Source: Bradyrhizobium sp. BTAi1
GTDB lineage: Bacteria; Pseudomonadota; Alphaproteobacteria; Rhizobiales; Xanthobacteraceae
DNA length: 64,000 bases
Direction: 5' to 3'
Assembly (NCBI RefSeq): GCF_000015165.1
Contig: NC_009485.1
Location: forward strand, 3,863,501-3,927,500
This document shows, piece by piece, positions 55,228 through 63,436 of the stretch. How positions within the stretch are numbered: position 1 is the first letter of the stretch; each line of letters begins with the position of its first letter. The notes under the pieces were generated by a model. The model did no database searches and had not been told where the DNA came from. It worked only from the letters and a program-made list of their open reading frames with translations. A program made the position numbers and the translations under genes.

Positions 55228-56235
55228 ATGAGCGCGTTGGTGCAGCCGCGCCTGATCAACGACGTGTTCGGGGATCCCGGCGTCTATCTTGATTTTCGCT
55301 TCGGCCGCAGGGCCATGCTGTTCGACTGCGGCGATCTTGTGCCTCTATCGCATCGCGAGCTGCTTCGTGTCGCCGACGTCTTTGTCAGCCACCGCCACCT
55401 CGACCATTTCTGCGGCTTCGACCGGTTGCTGCGCGTGCATCTCGGGCGTCCCGGCGCGTTGCGCGTGGTCGGACCGGTGGGCATGATCGACGGCATTGCT
55501 GCGAAGCTTGCGGCCTATGAGTGGAACCTGCTCGGAGAAAGCTCGCCCGATTTCGTCGTCGATGTCAGCGAGTTCGCGGCCGAATGCCTTGCCGATCGCA
55601 AGGTGTTTCGCGCCCGCGACGCCTTTCGTGGCGAAGCCGCGCAGCGCGCGTCGCTGCCGAAGGGCGTCGTGTTCGACGATGGCGAACTGACGATCGAGGC
55701 CCGCGCCCTCGAGCACAATATTTCTTCGCTCGGCTTTGCTCTGCAGGAGGCGATGCGGATCAATGTCTGGACCGAAGGGCTGGCATCGCTCGGCCTCGAG
55801 GTCGGTCCCTGGCTTAATACGGCCAAAAGCGCGGCGCGGCGCGGCGAGGGCGATGACATGCCGATCGAGGTCGGCAATGGCCGCTTCGAGAGCCTCGGAC
55901 GGCTGCGCGAGCACGTTCTTCGCAGCGGCCCGGGGCAGCGCGTCGCCTATGTCACGGACACCGCGTACACCCCCGACAACGCCGCCGCCATTGTCGCTCT
56001 GGCGCGCAATGCGGATCATCTGTTCATCGAGAGTGCGTTCGCCGACGCTGACGCCGCCATCGCGCGTGAACGCCGCCATTTGACCGCAACGCAGGCTGGA
56101 CGTCTGGCGCGCGAGGCCGGCGTGCGCCGGCTCACCACGTTCCACTACTCGCCGCGCTATGTCGATACGCCGGATCGCCTGCAACTGGAGGCCGCGGACG
56201 CGTTTGCGCGAACGCCGCCCTCAGCGACTCCCTGA
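55228..56235 (+). CDS. Metallo-beta-lactamase-fold hydrolase (RNase Z-like)
   Basis: 335 aa. The metal motif is SHRHLDHFCGFDRLL (HxHxDH, near 58-64), followed by VTDTAYTPDN and LFIESAFADAD later and a terminal TFHYSPRY. The pattern resembles RNase Z-type phosphodiesterases, but the long insert after residue 100 and loss of the standard exosite loop make true tRNA 3'-processing uncertain. Lone gene. Confidence 0.75.
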   Translation: MSALVQPRLINDVFGDPGVYLDFRFGRRAMLFDCGDLVPLSHRELLRVADVFVSHRHLDHFCGFDRLLRVHLGRPGALRVVGPVGMIDGIAAKLAAYEWNLLGESSPDFVVDVSEFAAECLADRKVFRARDAFRGEAAQRASLPKGVVFDDGELTIEARALEHNISSLGFALQEAMRINVWTEGLASLGLEVGPWLNTAKSAARRGEGDDMPIEVGNGRFESLGRLREHVLRSGPGQRVAYVTDTAYTPDNAAAIVALARNADHLFIESAFADADAAIARERRHLTATQAGRLAREAGVRRLTTFHYSPRYVDTPDRLQLEAADAFARTPPSATP

Positions 56236-56403
56236 GCGTTCGCGCGAGCCCCTTCGGCTGCAGTTCCCGATCCACGAGGCTCGCGCTTAACGTCTTCATC
56301 GCAACGCTCTGTTGAGCGGCTTGCAGCCGCTGGACATCGCGCGCGAAGCCGTCCGCCAGGAAAAGACTCAATTCGGCTCGAATCGTCGTGGAATTGGCGT
56401 GGC

Positions 56404-57402
56404 ATGAGCCGATTTGGAAAGTTGAGCGGGCTGGTGCTGCTGATCTGTGCCGGCTTCATGTTCGTCAACAATACCAATCTCTGGGTGGCGAAGAGAGCAG
56501 GGCAGCCGCTGCTGCTGGCGCATCGCGGGCTGTCGCAGCAATTCGATCGCACCGGACTGACTGGCGACACCTGCACCGCCGCGCGCATGCTGCCGCCGAC
56601 GCACGACTATCTCGAGAACACCATCGCCTCGATGCGCGCGAGCTTCGCGGCGGGCGCCGATATCGTCGAATTCGACGTGCATCCGACCACCGACGGGCGC
56701 TTTGCGGTGTTCCATGACTGGACGCTCGACTGCCGCACCGACGGTAAGGGCGTCACGCGGGAGCATGCGATGAGGGAGCTGCGACGCCTCGACATCGGCT
56801 ATGGCTACACCGCCGATGGCGGCCGGACCTTTCCGTTCCGTGGCAAAGGCATCGGCCTGATGCCGTCGCTGGATGATGTGCTCGCGACGTTTCCGGATCG
56901 GTCGTTCCTGATCAACATCAAGAGCAACGATCCGGCGGAAGGTCGGCAGCTTGCAGCGGCTCTGGCGCCAATCGATGCGGCGCAACGCGGCCGTCTGATG
57001 GTCTATGGCGGTGACGCGCCGATCGCGGCCCTCAGGGCGGCGCAACCCGAGCTGAGGCTCATGTCGCGGAGCATGCTGAAGAGCTGCTTGCTGCGCTATA
57101 TCGGTTATGGCTGGACCGGGCTGGTGCCCTCCGCCTGCCGCACCATGATGGTGCTGGTCCCGATCAATGTCGCGCCGTGGCTCTGGGGGTGGCCGGATCG
57201 GTTCCTGGCACGAATGGCGGACGCCGGCAGCCGTGTCTTCGTCATCGGCGCGTATCGCGGCGAGGCATTTTCCGCGGGCCTCGATACGCCGGCCGAGATC
57301 GCCCGGTTGCCCACGGCATTTGGCGGCGGCGTGATGACCGATGAGATCGAAACCGTCGCGCCGCTGCTGAAGCGCGCTCCGCCGGGCGGCGCATCCAACT
57401 GA
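56404..57402 (+). CDS. Glycerophosphodiester phosphodiesterase
   Basis: 332 aa. An N-terminal hydrophobic segment (about 8-25) suggests a signal anchor. The GDPD active site is visible: LLAHRGLS (His-Arg), ADIVEFDVHPTTDGRFAVFHDWTLD (Glu-x-Asp and His-Asp). It cleaves glycerophosphodiesters to glycerol 3-phosphate and an alcohol, probably in the periplasm or at the membrane. It converges with the RNA-repair operon. Confidence 0.88.
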   Translation: MSRFGKLSGLVLLICAGFMFVNNTNLWVAKRAGQPLLLAHRGLSQQFDRTGLTGDTCTAARMLPPTHDYLENTIASMRASFAAGADIVEFDVHPTTDGRFAVFHDWTLDCRTDGKGVTREHAMRELRRLDIGYGYTADGGRTFPFRGKGIGLMPSLDDVLATFPDRSFLINIKSNDPAEGRQLAAALAPIDAAQRGRLMVYGGDAPIAALRAAQPELRLMSRSMLKSCLLRYIGYGWTGLVPSACRTMMVLVPINVAPWLWGWPDRFLARMADAGSRVFVIGAYRGEAFSAGLDTPAEIARLPTAFGGGVMTDEIETVAPLLKRAPPGGASN

Positions 57403-57448
57403 GCACGACGGCCTGTCAAGGCGCGCCAAGCTCAGGGGGGCCGTCCGG

Positions 57449-60007
57449 TCACAGCCGCGGATCGATCGTCTCGCTCTCCAGCGCCAGCACCGCGAACACG
57501 CATTCGTGCACGCGGCGCAGCGGCTCGCGGGCGACGAAGCGGGTCAGCGCCTCGTGGCCGAGCGCGAACTCGCGCAGAGCGAGGTTGCGCTTGCCCTCGA
57601 GCTTGCGCTGGCGCAGCCGCGCGATGTGCTCCGGCGCATCATATTCCGGTCCGTAGATGATGCGCAGATATTCGCTGCCGCGCACCTTAAGCGCCGGCTG
57701 GATCAGGCCCTTCGGCCCGCGCGCGACGAAGGTCCTGGGCTTCACGACCATGCCCTCGCCGCCGCCGGCCGTGAGCTGCTCCCACCAGGCGATGGCGTCG
57801 TTCACCGCGGCGTCGTCGGCCAATGTCACCGTGCGCCATCGCGTGCGCGTGATGACGGAATCCGCGGTCGACAGCCGGTCGGCGATCGTCATGTGCCAGA
57901 CGTGATCCTGGTCGAACCAGACCCGGTCCTCGCTGGCGAGCAGGTGAAATGGCGCGACCTTGAGATCGTCGATGCCGCCGATCGGCCAGACATAAGGAGC
58001 CCAGGCCTCGCCATAGCGCCGTGCCCGCGCGCCGCGATTGCGGACGTGATCGCGGAGCGCTGCGACGTCGAGACCGCGTGCAGCGGCGCGCGTCAGGGCA
58101 TCCTCTGCGGCCGCAAGGCCGGCGACCGACGACGCCGCGACGGGGGTGTACTGGCTCTCGATCAGGCTGCCGGCCTTGGCTGACCATGGCATGATCTCGG
58201 CGTCGAGCAGCAGCCAGTCGGTCTTCAACTCCTGCCACAGGCCGGCGGTTTCGACCGCGTCACGCAGCCGGGCCAGCAGCGCCTCGGTCATCGTCGCGTC
58301 GCTGAAGAACGTACGGCCGGTGCGGGTCCAGATCGCGCCGCTCTCCTCGCCTGCGATGCCGAAGCGCATCTTGGCGACATCAACGCTCTTGCAGAGCGCG
58401 ATCACGGCGCGCGAGCCCATGTGCTTCTCCTCGCACACGACCTCGGCGACGATGCGGGCGCGAAAATGCGCGAACGCCTCCTCCGGCCGTTCGAGCCAGC
58501 CTTCGCGCGCGCTCGTCTCCGACGGCGACATGGTCGGCGGCAGATAGACCAGCCATTGTGGCGGCAGCGCGAACCGGCTCATCACTTCGAGCGCAGCCGA
58601 GGCGTTCTCCTCGGCGACGACCAGGCGGCCGCGCAGCGTGGTGTCGATCCAGCGCCGGCCGCTGACGTCGGCGATGTCCAGCAAATGATCCGCCTCGGCC
58701 TGCGCGGAGCCGGCAGCCGTCCGCGCCGCAAGCGGCCGCACCGGCTCGCACCAGACGCGCTCGGCCGCGACCTCGACGAGCTCGCGCTCGGGCCAGCGCA
58801 GCGCCGTCAAGCGGCCGCCGAACACGCAGCCGGTGTCGATACACAGCGTGTTGTTGACCCATTCGGCATTGAGCATCGGCGTATGGCCATAGACCACCGC
58901 GGTCGGCCCGCGATAGGCCGCGGCCCAATCAGCGCGCACGGGCAGGCCGAATTCGTCGATCTCGCCGGTGGTCTCGCCATAGAGCGCGAACTCGCGCACC
59001 GCGCCGGAGCCGCGGCCGATCATCTCCTCCTTCAATCCGGCATGCGCGACCGCGAGCCGGCCGCCGTCGAGCCAGACATGGCTGCGCAAGCCATCGAGAA
59101 AGCCGGGCAGGGCGTCGCGAAAGCCGCGATCCTCACCGGCGAGCTGGTCGATCGTCGCCTGCAGGCCATGCGCGATGGTGACCTTGCGGCCCGCCAGCCA
59201 GCGTTGGAACTTGCGGTCGTGATTGCCCTGCACGGCATAAGCGGTGCCGGCCGCGACCATGCTCATGACGATGCGCAGCACGTCCGGCGATTGCGGGCCG
59301 CGATCGACGAGATCGCCGACGAACACGGCTTTGCGGCCTGTGGGCGGCGTCACCGTGACGGCGCGCCGGCTATCCTCGGCGCGCCATGCGACCCGATAGC
59401 CGAGCTTCGCGAGCAGCGCCTGCAATTCGCTCGCGCAGCCATGGACGTCGCCGATGATGTCGAACGGGCCGGAATCATATCGCTTGTCGGTCCACAGCGG
59501 CTGCCGCGCGATCGTCGCGGCCGCGATGCGTTCGACGCTGTCGAGCTTCCAGACCTGGCGAAAGCCCTCGCGCTGCAGGCCGCCGAGGCCGCGGCGGATC
59601 TCCTGGACCATGCGCTGCACGACGGGACCGCCGAAGCTGCGTTCGGGGCGTGTCTTGTTGCGGGCGATGCAGACGTCGATGCCCGGATCGAACACGATCG
59701 CGACCGGCAGCGCGTGCCATTTGCGCGCCAGCTCGACCCAGCCCTTGCGATCGGCAGGACGCACATTGGTGGCGTCGATCACCGCCAGCCGGCGGTGCTT
59801 CAAACGCTTGCCTGCGATCTCGCGCACGATGTCGAAGGCGTCAGCGGACACGCCCTGGTCGGTCTCGTCGTCGGCCACCAGCGCGCGGCAATGGTCCGAG
59901 GAGATCACCTCGGTCGGCAGGAAGTGCTTCGCGGCGAAGGTCGACTTGCCGGAGCCGGTCGAGCCGATCAGCACGACCAGCGCGAAGTCGGGAATTTCGA
60001 TGTTCAT
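57449..60007 (-). CDS. pnkp: Pnkp: bacterial RNA 5'-kinase, 3'-phosphatase and ligase
   Basis: 852 aa, the size of known Hen1-linked Pnkp proteins. The N-terminal kinase has the P-loop GSTGSGKST (15-23) with Asp38 and Arg41 in SSDHCR. The central metallophosphatase has DIIGDVHG, GDLVDRGP and GNHD. The C-terminal ligase has the nucleotidyl-transfer motif EEKHMGSR (catalytic Lys), DAEIMPW, GEGMVVKP and LKVRG. The three activities prepare 5'-OH and 2',3'-cyclic-phosphate ends left by ribotoxins and seal them. The ligase of this family needs Hen1 for activation. It lies eight bases after Hen1. Confidence 0.95.
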   Translation of the reverse strand: MNIEIPDFALVVLIGSTGSGKSTFAAKHFLPTEVISSDHCRALVADDETDQGVSADAFDIVREIAGKRLKHRRLAVIDATNVRPADRKGWVELARKWHALPVAIVFDPGIDVCIARNKTRPERSFGGPVVQRMVQEIRRGLGGLQREGFRQVWKLDSVERIAAATIARQPLWTDKRYDSGPFDIIGDVHGCASELQALLAKLGYRVAWRAEDSRRAVTVTPPTGRKAVFVGDLVDRGPQSPDVLRIVMSMVAAGTAYAVQGNHDRKFQRWLAGRKVTIAHGLQATIDQLAGEDRGFRDALPGFLDGLRSHVWLDGGRLAVAHAGLKEEMIGRGSGAVREFALYGETTGEIDEFGLPVRADWAAAYRGPTAVVYGHTPMLNAEWVNNTLCIDTGCVFGGRLTALRWPERELVEVAAERVWCEPVRPLAARTAAGSAQAEADHLLDIADVSGRRWIDTTLRGRLVVAEENASAALEVMSRFALPPQWLVYLPPTMSPSETSAREGWLERPEEAFAHFRARIVAEVVCEEKHMGSRAVIALCKSVDVAKMRFGIAGEESGAIWTRTGRTFFSDATMTEALLARLRDAVETAGLWQELKTDWLLLDAEIMPWSAKAGSLIESQYTPVAASSVAGLAAAEDALTRAAARGLDVAALRDHVRNRGARARRYGEAWAPYVWPIGGIDDLKVAPFHLLASEDRVWFDQDHVWHMTIADRLSTADSVITRTRWRTVTLADDAAVNDAIAWWEQLTAGGGEGMVVKPRTFVARGPKGLIQPALKVRGSEYLRIIYGPEYDAPEHIARLRQRKLEGKRNLALREFALGHEALTRFVAREPLRRVHECVFAVLALESETIDPRL

Positions 60008-60015
60008 GGAATTGC

Positions 60016-61395
60016 TCAGCGGGTGAAGACGGCCATCTGTGTCGGTGTGCCGTGCGTGTCGTCGTGACGGCCGATGCCGGAGAAGGCGACCTGATAGTTG
60101 AAGCTTGCGCAGACGCGCGCGGCCCATCCGGCGAATTCGGCGCGCGACCATTCGAAACGGTGGTCGCGATGCCTGAATCCTCCAGCCGGCTGGCTCGGGA
60201 ACAGAGCGTTGTAGTCGGCATTCGGCGTCGTCACGACGACGGCGCGCGGCCGGGCCGCACCGAACACGACGCGTTCGACCATCGGCAGACGGTCGGGATC
60301 GAGATGCTCGATGACCTCGACCAGCGCAGCCGCATCCGCCTCCGCCCAGCGCGCATCACGATAGGTGAGGGAGCCGTGCAGCAGTGTGACGCGGCCCTCG
60401 GGTGGTCCGCCGAGCATGCCGAGCTTCAGCCGTTTGGCCGCGCGCTCCAGCTCGCGGGCGGCCGGATCGAGCCCGATCAGCCGGGTCACCCAGCGCTCGC
60501 GCAGGAGCAACTGCAGAAGCTTGCCTTCGCCGCAGCCGAGATCGGCGACGGTGCTGGCGCCGGTTGTGCGCAGCGCCTCGGCGACGGCGGCCAGGCGCAG
60601 ATCGTTGAGCCGGATCGGTGCCTCCAACGTCTCCTCGGACGCGCCTTGGGCTTCGGGCTCCAGCGCTTCGTCCTCCGTCTCGGGCACGAGCCGCGCCAGG
60701 GCCGCGCGCGCCAGCACGCCGCGATGGCGGAGATAGCGGCGCACGATCAGCTCCCTGGCCGGATGCGCGTCGAGCCAGCCTTCGCCGCGCTTGAGCAGCT
60801 TGTCGATCTCCTCGTCGCCGACCCAGTAATGCTTGGCGTCGTCCATGACGGGGATCAGCACGTAAAGATGGTTCAGCAGCGCGGCCAGCCTGGTGGTGCC
60901 GCGCAGAGTGAGGCGCACATAGCGGCTGGTCGGGTCGCCCTGCGGTCCCGGGATGGGCGCGAGCGTGACGTCCCAACCCAGCGGCTCGAACAATTGGCGC
61001 AACAAGGTCTCGCCGCCGCGCAGGGGCAGCGGCGTCACCACCGCCTCCAGCGGAATCGCGCTGTCGGCCAGCTCCTGGCGCGCGCTGCTGACGCCGTTCA
61101 TCGCGGTCCGGAACGCCTTGTTGAGCGCGACCGACAGGAAGGAGGACGCCGCATAGGGGCGATCATTGACATATTGATCGAGCAGCCCGTCGCTCTGGCC
61201 CTTGCCGCGGACGAGGCCGATCGGATCGACGTCGAGCAGCAGCGCCGCCTCGCAGCGCGCCTCGCTCGCCTCGGGATAGACGATCAGCGCCCTGCCATAG
61301 GTGAGCGCGAGCTCATGCAGCCGATCCGGATGCTTGTTGAGCAGGAAGCCGAGATCGGTGGCGGGCTGATGGGTGGTGGCAATGGACAGGTACAT
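60016..61395 (-). CDS. hen1: Hen1: RNA 3'-terminal 2'-O-methyltransferase and Pnkp partner
   Basis: 459 aa from the ATG at 61395; longer readings into the upstream hairpin region lack family character. The N-terminal half (about 1-240, starting MYLSIATTHQPATDLGFLLNKHP) is the domain that in this family activates Pnkp ligase. The C-terminal methyltransferase has the SAM motif VADLGCGEGKL, the metal site EVIEHLD (ExxEH) and later RHRDHRFEW. It methylates the 2'-OH at a cleavage site so that the resealed RNA resists the same ribotoxin. Confidence 0.94.
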   Translation of the reverse strand: MYLSIATTHQPATDLGFLLNKHPDRLHELALTYGRALIVYPEASEARCEAALLLDVDPIGLVRGKGQSDGLLDQYVNDRPYAASSFLSVALNKAFRTAMNGVSSARQELADSAIPLEAVVTPLPLRGGETLLRQLFEPLGWDVTLAPIPGPQGDPTSRYVRLTLRGTTRLAALLNHLYVLIPVMDDAKHYWVGDEEIDKLLKRGEGWLDAHPARELIVRRYLRHRGVLARAALARLVPETEDEALEPEAQGASEETLEAPIRLNDLRLAAVAEALRTTGASTVADLGCGEGKLLQLLLRERWVTRLIGLDPAARELERAAKRLKLGMLGGPPEGRVTLLHGSLTYRDARWAEADAAALVEVIEHLDPDRLPMVERVVFGAARPRAVVVTTPNADYNALFPSQPAGGFRHRDHRFEWSRAEFAGWAARVCASFNYQVAFSGIGRHDDTHGTPTQMAVFTR

Positions 61396-61445
61396 GGCGT
61401 CAGTTAAACCGATGCTTGTCGTGTGATCCACTGAATGTGGAAGAA

Positions 61446-61476
61446 GACCCGGGCGCGTCTGTGACGCGTCCGGGTC
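61446..61476 (-). promoter_or_regulatory. Strong hairpin between rsr and hen1
   Basis: A 14-bp stem (GACCCGGGCGCGTC with GACGCGTCCGGGTC, one wobble) closed by TGT lies in the 89-bp gap after the TROVE gene. On the minus strand it is followed by TTCTTCC. It may attenuate transcription into hen1 or mark an RNA-processing boundary. Confidence 0.55.
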
Positions 61477-61484
61477 GGTTGTCG

Positions 61485-62825
61485 TCAGTGCAGGGTCGCC
61501 CCGCGCAGCGTCTCCTCCTGCGCGGCAATCCACGCGATCACCGCCTCGGAGAAGCCGTCGACCCGCGTCCAAGGTCCGTAACCGACCCCGTGCTGGTACG
61601 ACGCCACGTTCACCATGGTCCCGCGCGCCCGTGGCGACGGCACCGGATCGTGGCTCTGCTCGTCGGTGAAGACGATCAGGCGGTCTCCCTTGCGGTCGAC
61701 CTCCTGGACCGCCCGGCCGAGATAGGTCCCGGAATGCGGCTGCGATCCGAGGATCGCATCGCGTAGCGCGAAGCCACGGCGCGGCGGTACCTTCACGACA
61801 GCGTCGCTGAACGTGAAGATCTCGACCTCGTCGCAGACCTCGCGGGCCAGCACCGCCAGCCCGCACGCCGCATCGGCGCGCGTCATCTCCGACTTCGCGG
61901 ACAGCGCCGCGAACATCGAGCCGGACACGTCGATCAGCAGCCGCGTGCGGCCCGGAAGCCGCGCATGACCCTTGATCGACCGCAGCATCGCGGCCTCGAG
62001 TTCGGGCTCGAAGTCCGGCGCATGCCGCGCCGCCGTGATGAACCGATACGGCAGGACCCGGTCCGTCCGCATCGCCGCGATCGCATCCGCGATCGTCGCG
62101 CGCGGCACACCGGCCTGTTGCATCAGACGCAGGTTGCGCAGCAACGCCAGCGCTCCGAGCCGCTTCTCGTCGAGCAGCCGCTCGAAGCTCGCACGCTTGT
62201 CCGCGCCGGCCGACAGCGCCACCTCCCAGGTATCGGGCGAGGGTAGCTCGCCATCGACGAGCTGCTTCCACACCGCCTCCTGGGCGGCGTCCTTCGGCCT
62301 GGCGTGAACCAGGAACAGGACGTCGCGGAGCCGCACCGGCCCCTCGCGGTCATACTTCGCGAGCTGATAGGCGTCGAACTTGCCGAACGCCTTCGCCAGC
62401 CCCTTCTTGACCTGTGCCGACACCGGCTGCCGCTTGCGCTGCTGCTGCGGCCCCAGCGAGTCCGCCCAGTAGATCGCCAGCAGCTCCGTCATCTCGTCCG
62501 GGCGCTGGATGATGCGCGCCAGCGTCTCGGCCACCAGCGCACGGTGCGACGGCAGCCGCGCCATCTCGCGGGCGACGAGCAGCGGCGCGTGCCGCAGCTT
62601 CATCTCTTCGCGCGCACGCACCGCGAGCTGAGCGACCTCGCTCGGTGCGACCAGCGGGACCAGCGCCTTGATCCGGTCGGCGATCGCGACCCCGTCCTCG
62701 TAGAACTGGTCCTCCCACAACAGACAGCTCATCAGCGTGCGCTGCAGCGCCTGCGCAGGCGCGAGCTGTCGGGACGGCGCACCCTCATGGGTGAAGGCGC
62801 GCAGGAACGTGTTGAGCCTGACCAT
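61485..62825 (-). CDS. rsr: Ro60/TROVE-domain RNA-binding protein (Rsr)
   Basis: 446 aa from the ATG at 62825, which has GAGGAGG six bases upstream; a longer in-frame reading lacks such a site. The TROVE ring domain covers about 1-270 (LPSHRALVAETLARIIQRPDE and LFLVHARPKD regions). The C-terminal von Willebrand A domain has the metal site LLIDVSGSMFA (DxSxS) and VFTDEQS. Ro proteins hold misfolded or damaged RNA ends in the ring and bind Y RNAs on the outer surface. This gene is first in the operon with hen1 and pnkp, and four Y-RNA-like elements lie just upstream. Confidence 0.94.
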   Translation of the reverse strand: MVRLNTFLRAFTHEGAPSRQLAPAQALQRTLMSCLLWEDQFYEDGVAIADRIKALVPLVAPSEVAQLAVRAREEMKLRHAPLLVAREMARLPSHRALVAETLARIIQRPDEMTELLAIYWADSLGPQQQRKRQPVSAQVKKGLAKAFGKFDAYQLAKYDREGPVRLRDVLFLVHARPKDAAQEAVWKQLVDGELPSPDTWEVALSAGADKRASFERLLDEKRLGALALLRNLRLMQQAGVPRATIADAIAAMRTDRVLPYRFITAARHAPDFEPELEAAMLRSIKGHARLPGRTRLLIDVSGSMFAALSAKSEMTRADAACGLAVLAREVCDEVEIFTFSDAVVKVPPRRGFALRDAILGSQPHSGTYLGRAVQEVDRKGDRLIVFTDEQSHDPVPSPRARGTMVNVASYQHGVGYGPWTRVDGFSEAVIAWIAAQEETLRGATLH

Positions 62826-62918
62826 GATGGCCTCCTCGGGTTGGGTTGATGATGGATGGAATGGCCGGAGGACCGGCCGGCTCCGCGTGGTCGGTTTGGA
62901 GATCACGCGTTGCAGGGA

Positions 62919-63080
62919 CCGCGCGCCGGGAACGGGCGAATGCTGAGCTCCGCTCCATTTGCGTGGAGCAGATAGTGCTCTGCCACTGAGCTACCGGCGC
63001 ATGGAACGCCGGGTGGGACTCGAACCCACGACCTCTCGATTAACAGTCGAAGTATCAGCACTCCTCACCACGGCGCGTGG
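62919..63080 (-). ncRNA. Y-like RNA 2: circularly permuted tRNA mimic with Asn(GUU) anticodon loop
   Basis: Deduced from pairing. The outer stem is CCACGCGCCG (63071-63080) with CGGCGCGCGG (62919-62928). Then GGTGA (63065-63069) pairs with TCGCC (62935-62939), a GGA bulge follows, and GTGCTG pairs with CAGCAT. Inside, 5' to 3' on the minus strand: anticodon arm TTCGA-CTGTTAA-TCGAG (63035-63051), T arm GTGGG-TTCGAGT-CCCAC (63013-63029), acceptor helix CCGGCG/CGCCGG closed by a 7-nt loop (62994-63012), D arm GCTC/GAGC with GG (62977-62991), and an extra 8-bp hairpin (62950-62971). The loop CTGTTAA equals that of tRNA-Asn. The RNA lies 93 bp before rsr. It is not an ordinary tRNA because the 3' half precedes the 5' half. 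Confidence 0.85.
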
Positions 63081-63116
63081 ATGAGCTGGCGCAGCAAACA
63101 TCTGCACCGTAACGAC

Positions 63117-63138
63117 GTGATCGTTCGAAAACGATCAC
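63117..63138 (-). other. 9-bp hairpin with TTCG loop between Y-like RNAs 1 and 2
   Basis: On the minus strand GTGATCGTT and AACGATCAC form a perfect 9-bp stem around TTCG. It sits in the 71-bp spacer between the two tRNA-like RNAs. No T-run follows, so it is more likely a processing or pausing element than a terminator. Confidence 0.6.
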
Positions 63139-63151
63139 CGTTTGATATCGA

Positions 63152-63311
63152 CCACGAGCCGGGAACGGACGACGACTGAGATCCGGTCCACCGAGAATGG
63201 ACCGGAAAGCGCTCTGTCCTCTGAGCTACCGGCAGAACGCCGGGCGGGATTCGAACCCGCGACCTCTCGCGTGAAAGGCGAAGTAACAGTCATCTTCACC
63301 ACGGCTCGTGG
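63152..63311 (-). ncRNA. Y-like RNA 1: circularly permuted tRNA mimic with Glu(UUC) anticodon loop
   Basis: The outer stem is a perfect 10 bp: CCACGAGCCG (63302-63311) with CGGCTCGTGG (63152-63161). GGTGA (63296-63300) pairs with TCGTC (63168-63172), with an AGA bulge, then TGACTG pairs with CAGTCG (63173-63178). Inside: anticodon arm TTCGC-CTTTCAC-GCGAG (63266-63282), T arm GCGGG-TTCGAAT-CCCGC (63244-63260), acceptor hairpin CCGGC-GTTCT-GCCGG (63229-63243), D arm GCTC/GAGC with GG (63211-63226), and an extra hairpin CCGGTCCA/TGGACCGG (63183-63205). CTTTCAC equals the loop of tRNA-Glu. Stem differences from RNA 2 are compensatory, which supports the fold. Confidence 0.85.
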
Positions 63312-63319
63312 ATGACGTC

Positions 63320-63398
63320 GGCGGGGAATCGGCGATGCTGTTGCTGCCCTGTTCGGGCGCTCGGTTTCAACGAAGTAACAGACATCTTCACCACCGCC
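63320..63398 (-). ncRNA. Y-like RNA 3: 79-nt minimal form without tRNA body
   Basis: It shares the basal stem: GGCGG (63394-63398) with CCGCC (63320-63324), an internal loop T/GATTCC, GGTGA with TCGCC, an AGA bulge, then TG(T)CTG with CAGCA, one base bulged. Inside are only an anticodon-arm-like hairpin, TTCG-TTGAAAC-CGAG (63360-63374, Phe-like GAA loop), and a short hairpin GCCC-GAACA-GGGC (63346-63358). It is eight bases upstream of RNA 1. It may be a decoy or a Ro-binding-only version. Confidence 0.7.
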
Positions 63399-63436
63399 TT
63401 GGCCGCCCGGCCGTGGCCGGGCGACGATAGATGGCA

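Noticed and set aside
62941..63300. Conventional tRNA genes (Glu and Asn)
   Set aside because: T arm and acceptor 3' strand come before the acceptor 5' strand and D arm, joined by a short loop. No normal order can be read on either strand, and the anticodon arms are upstream of the T arms in a permuted layout.
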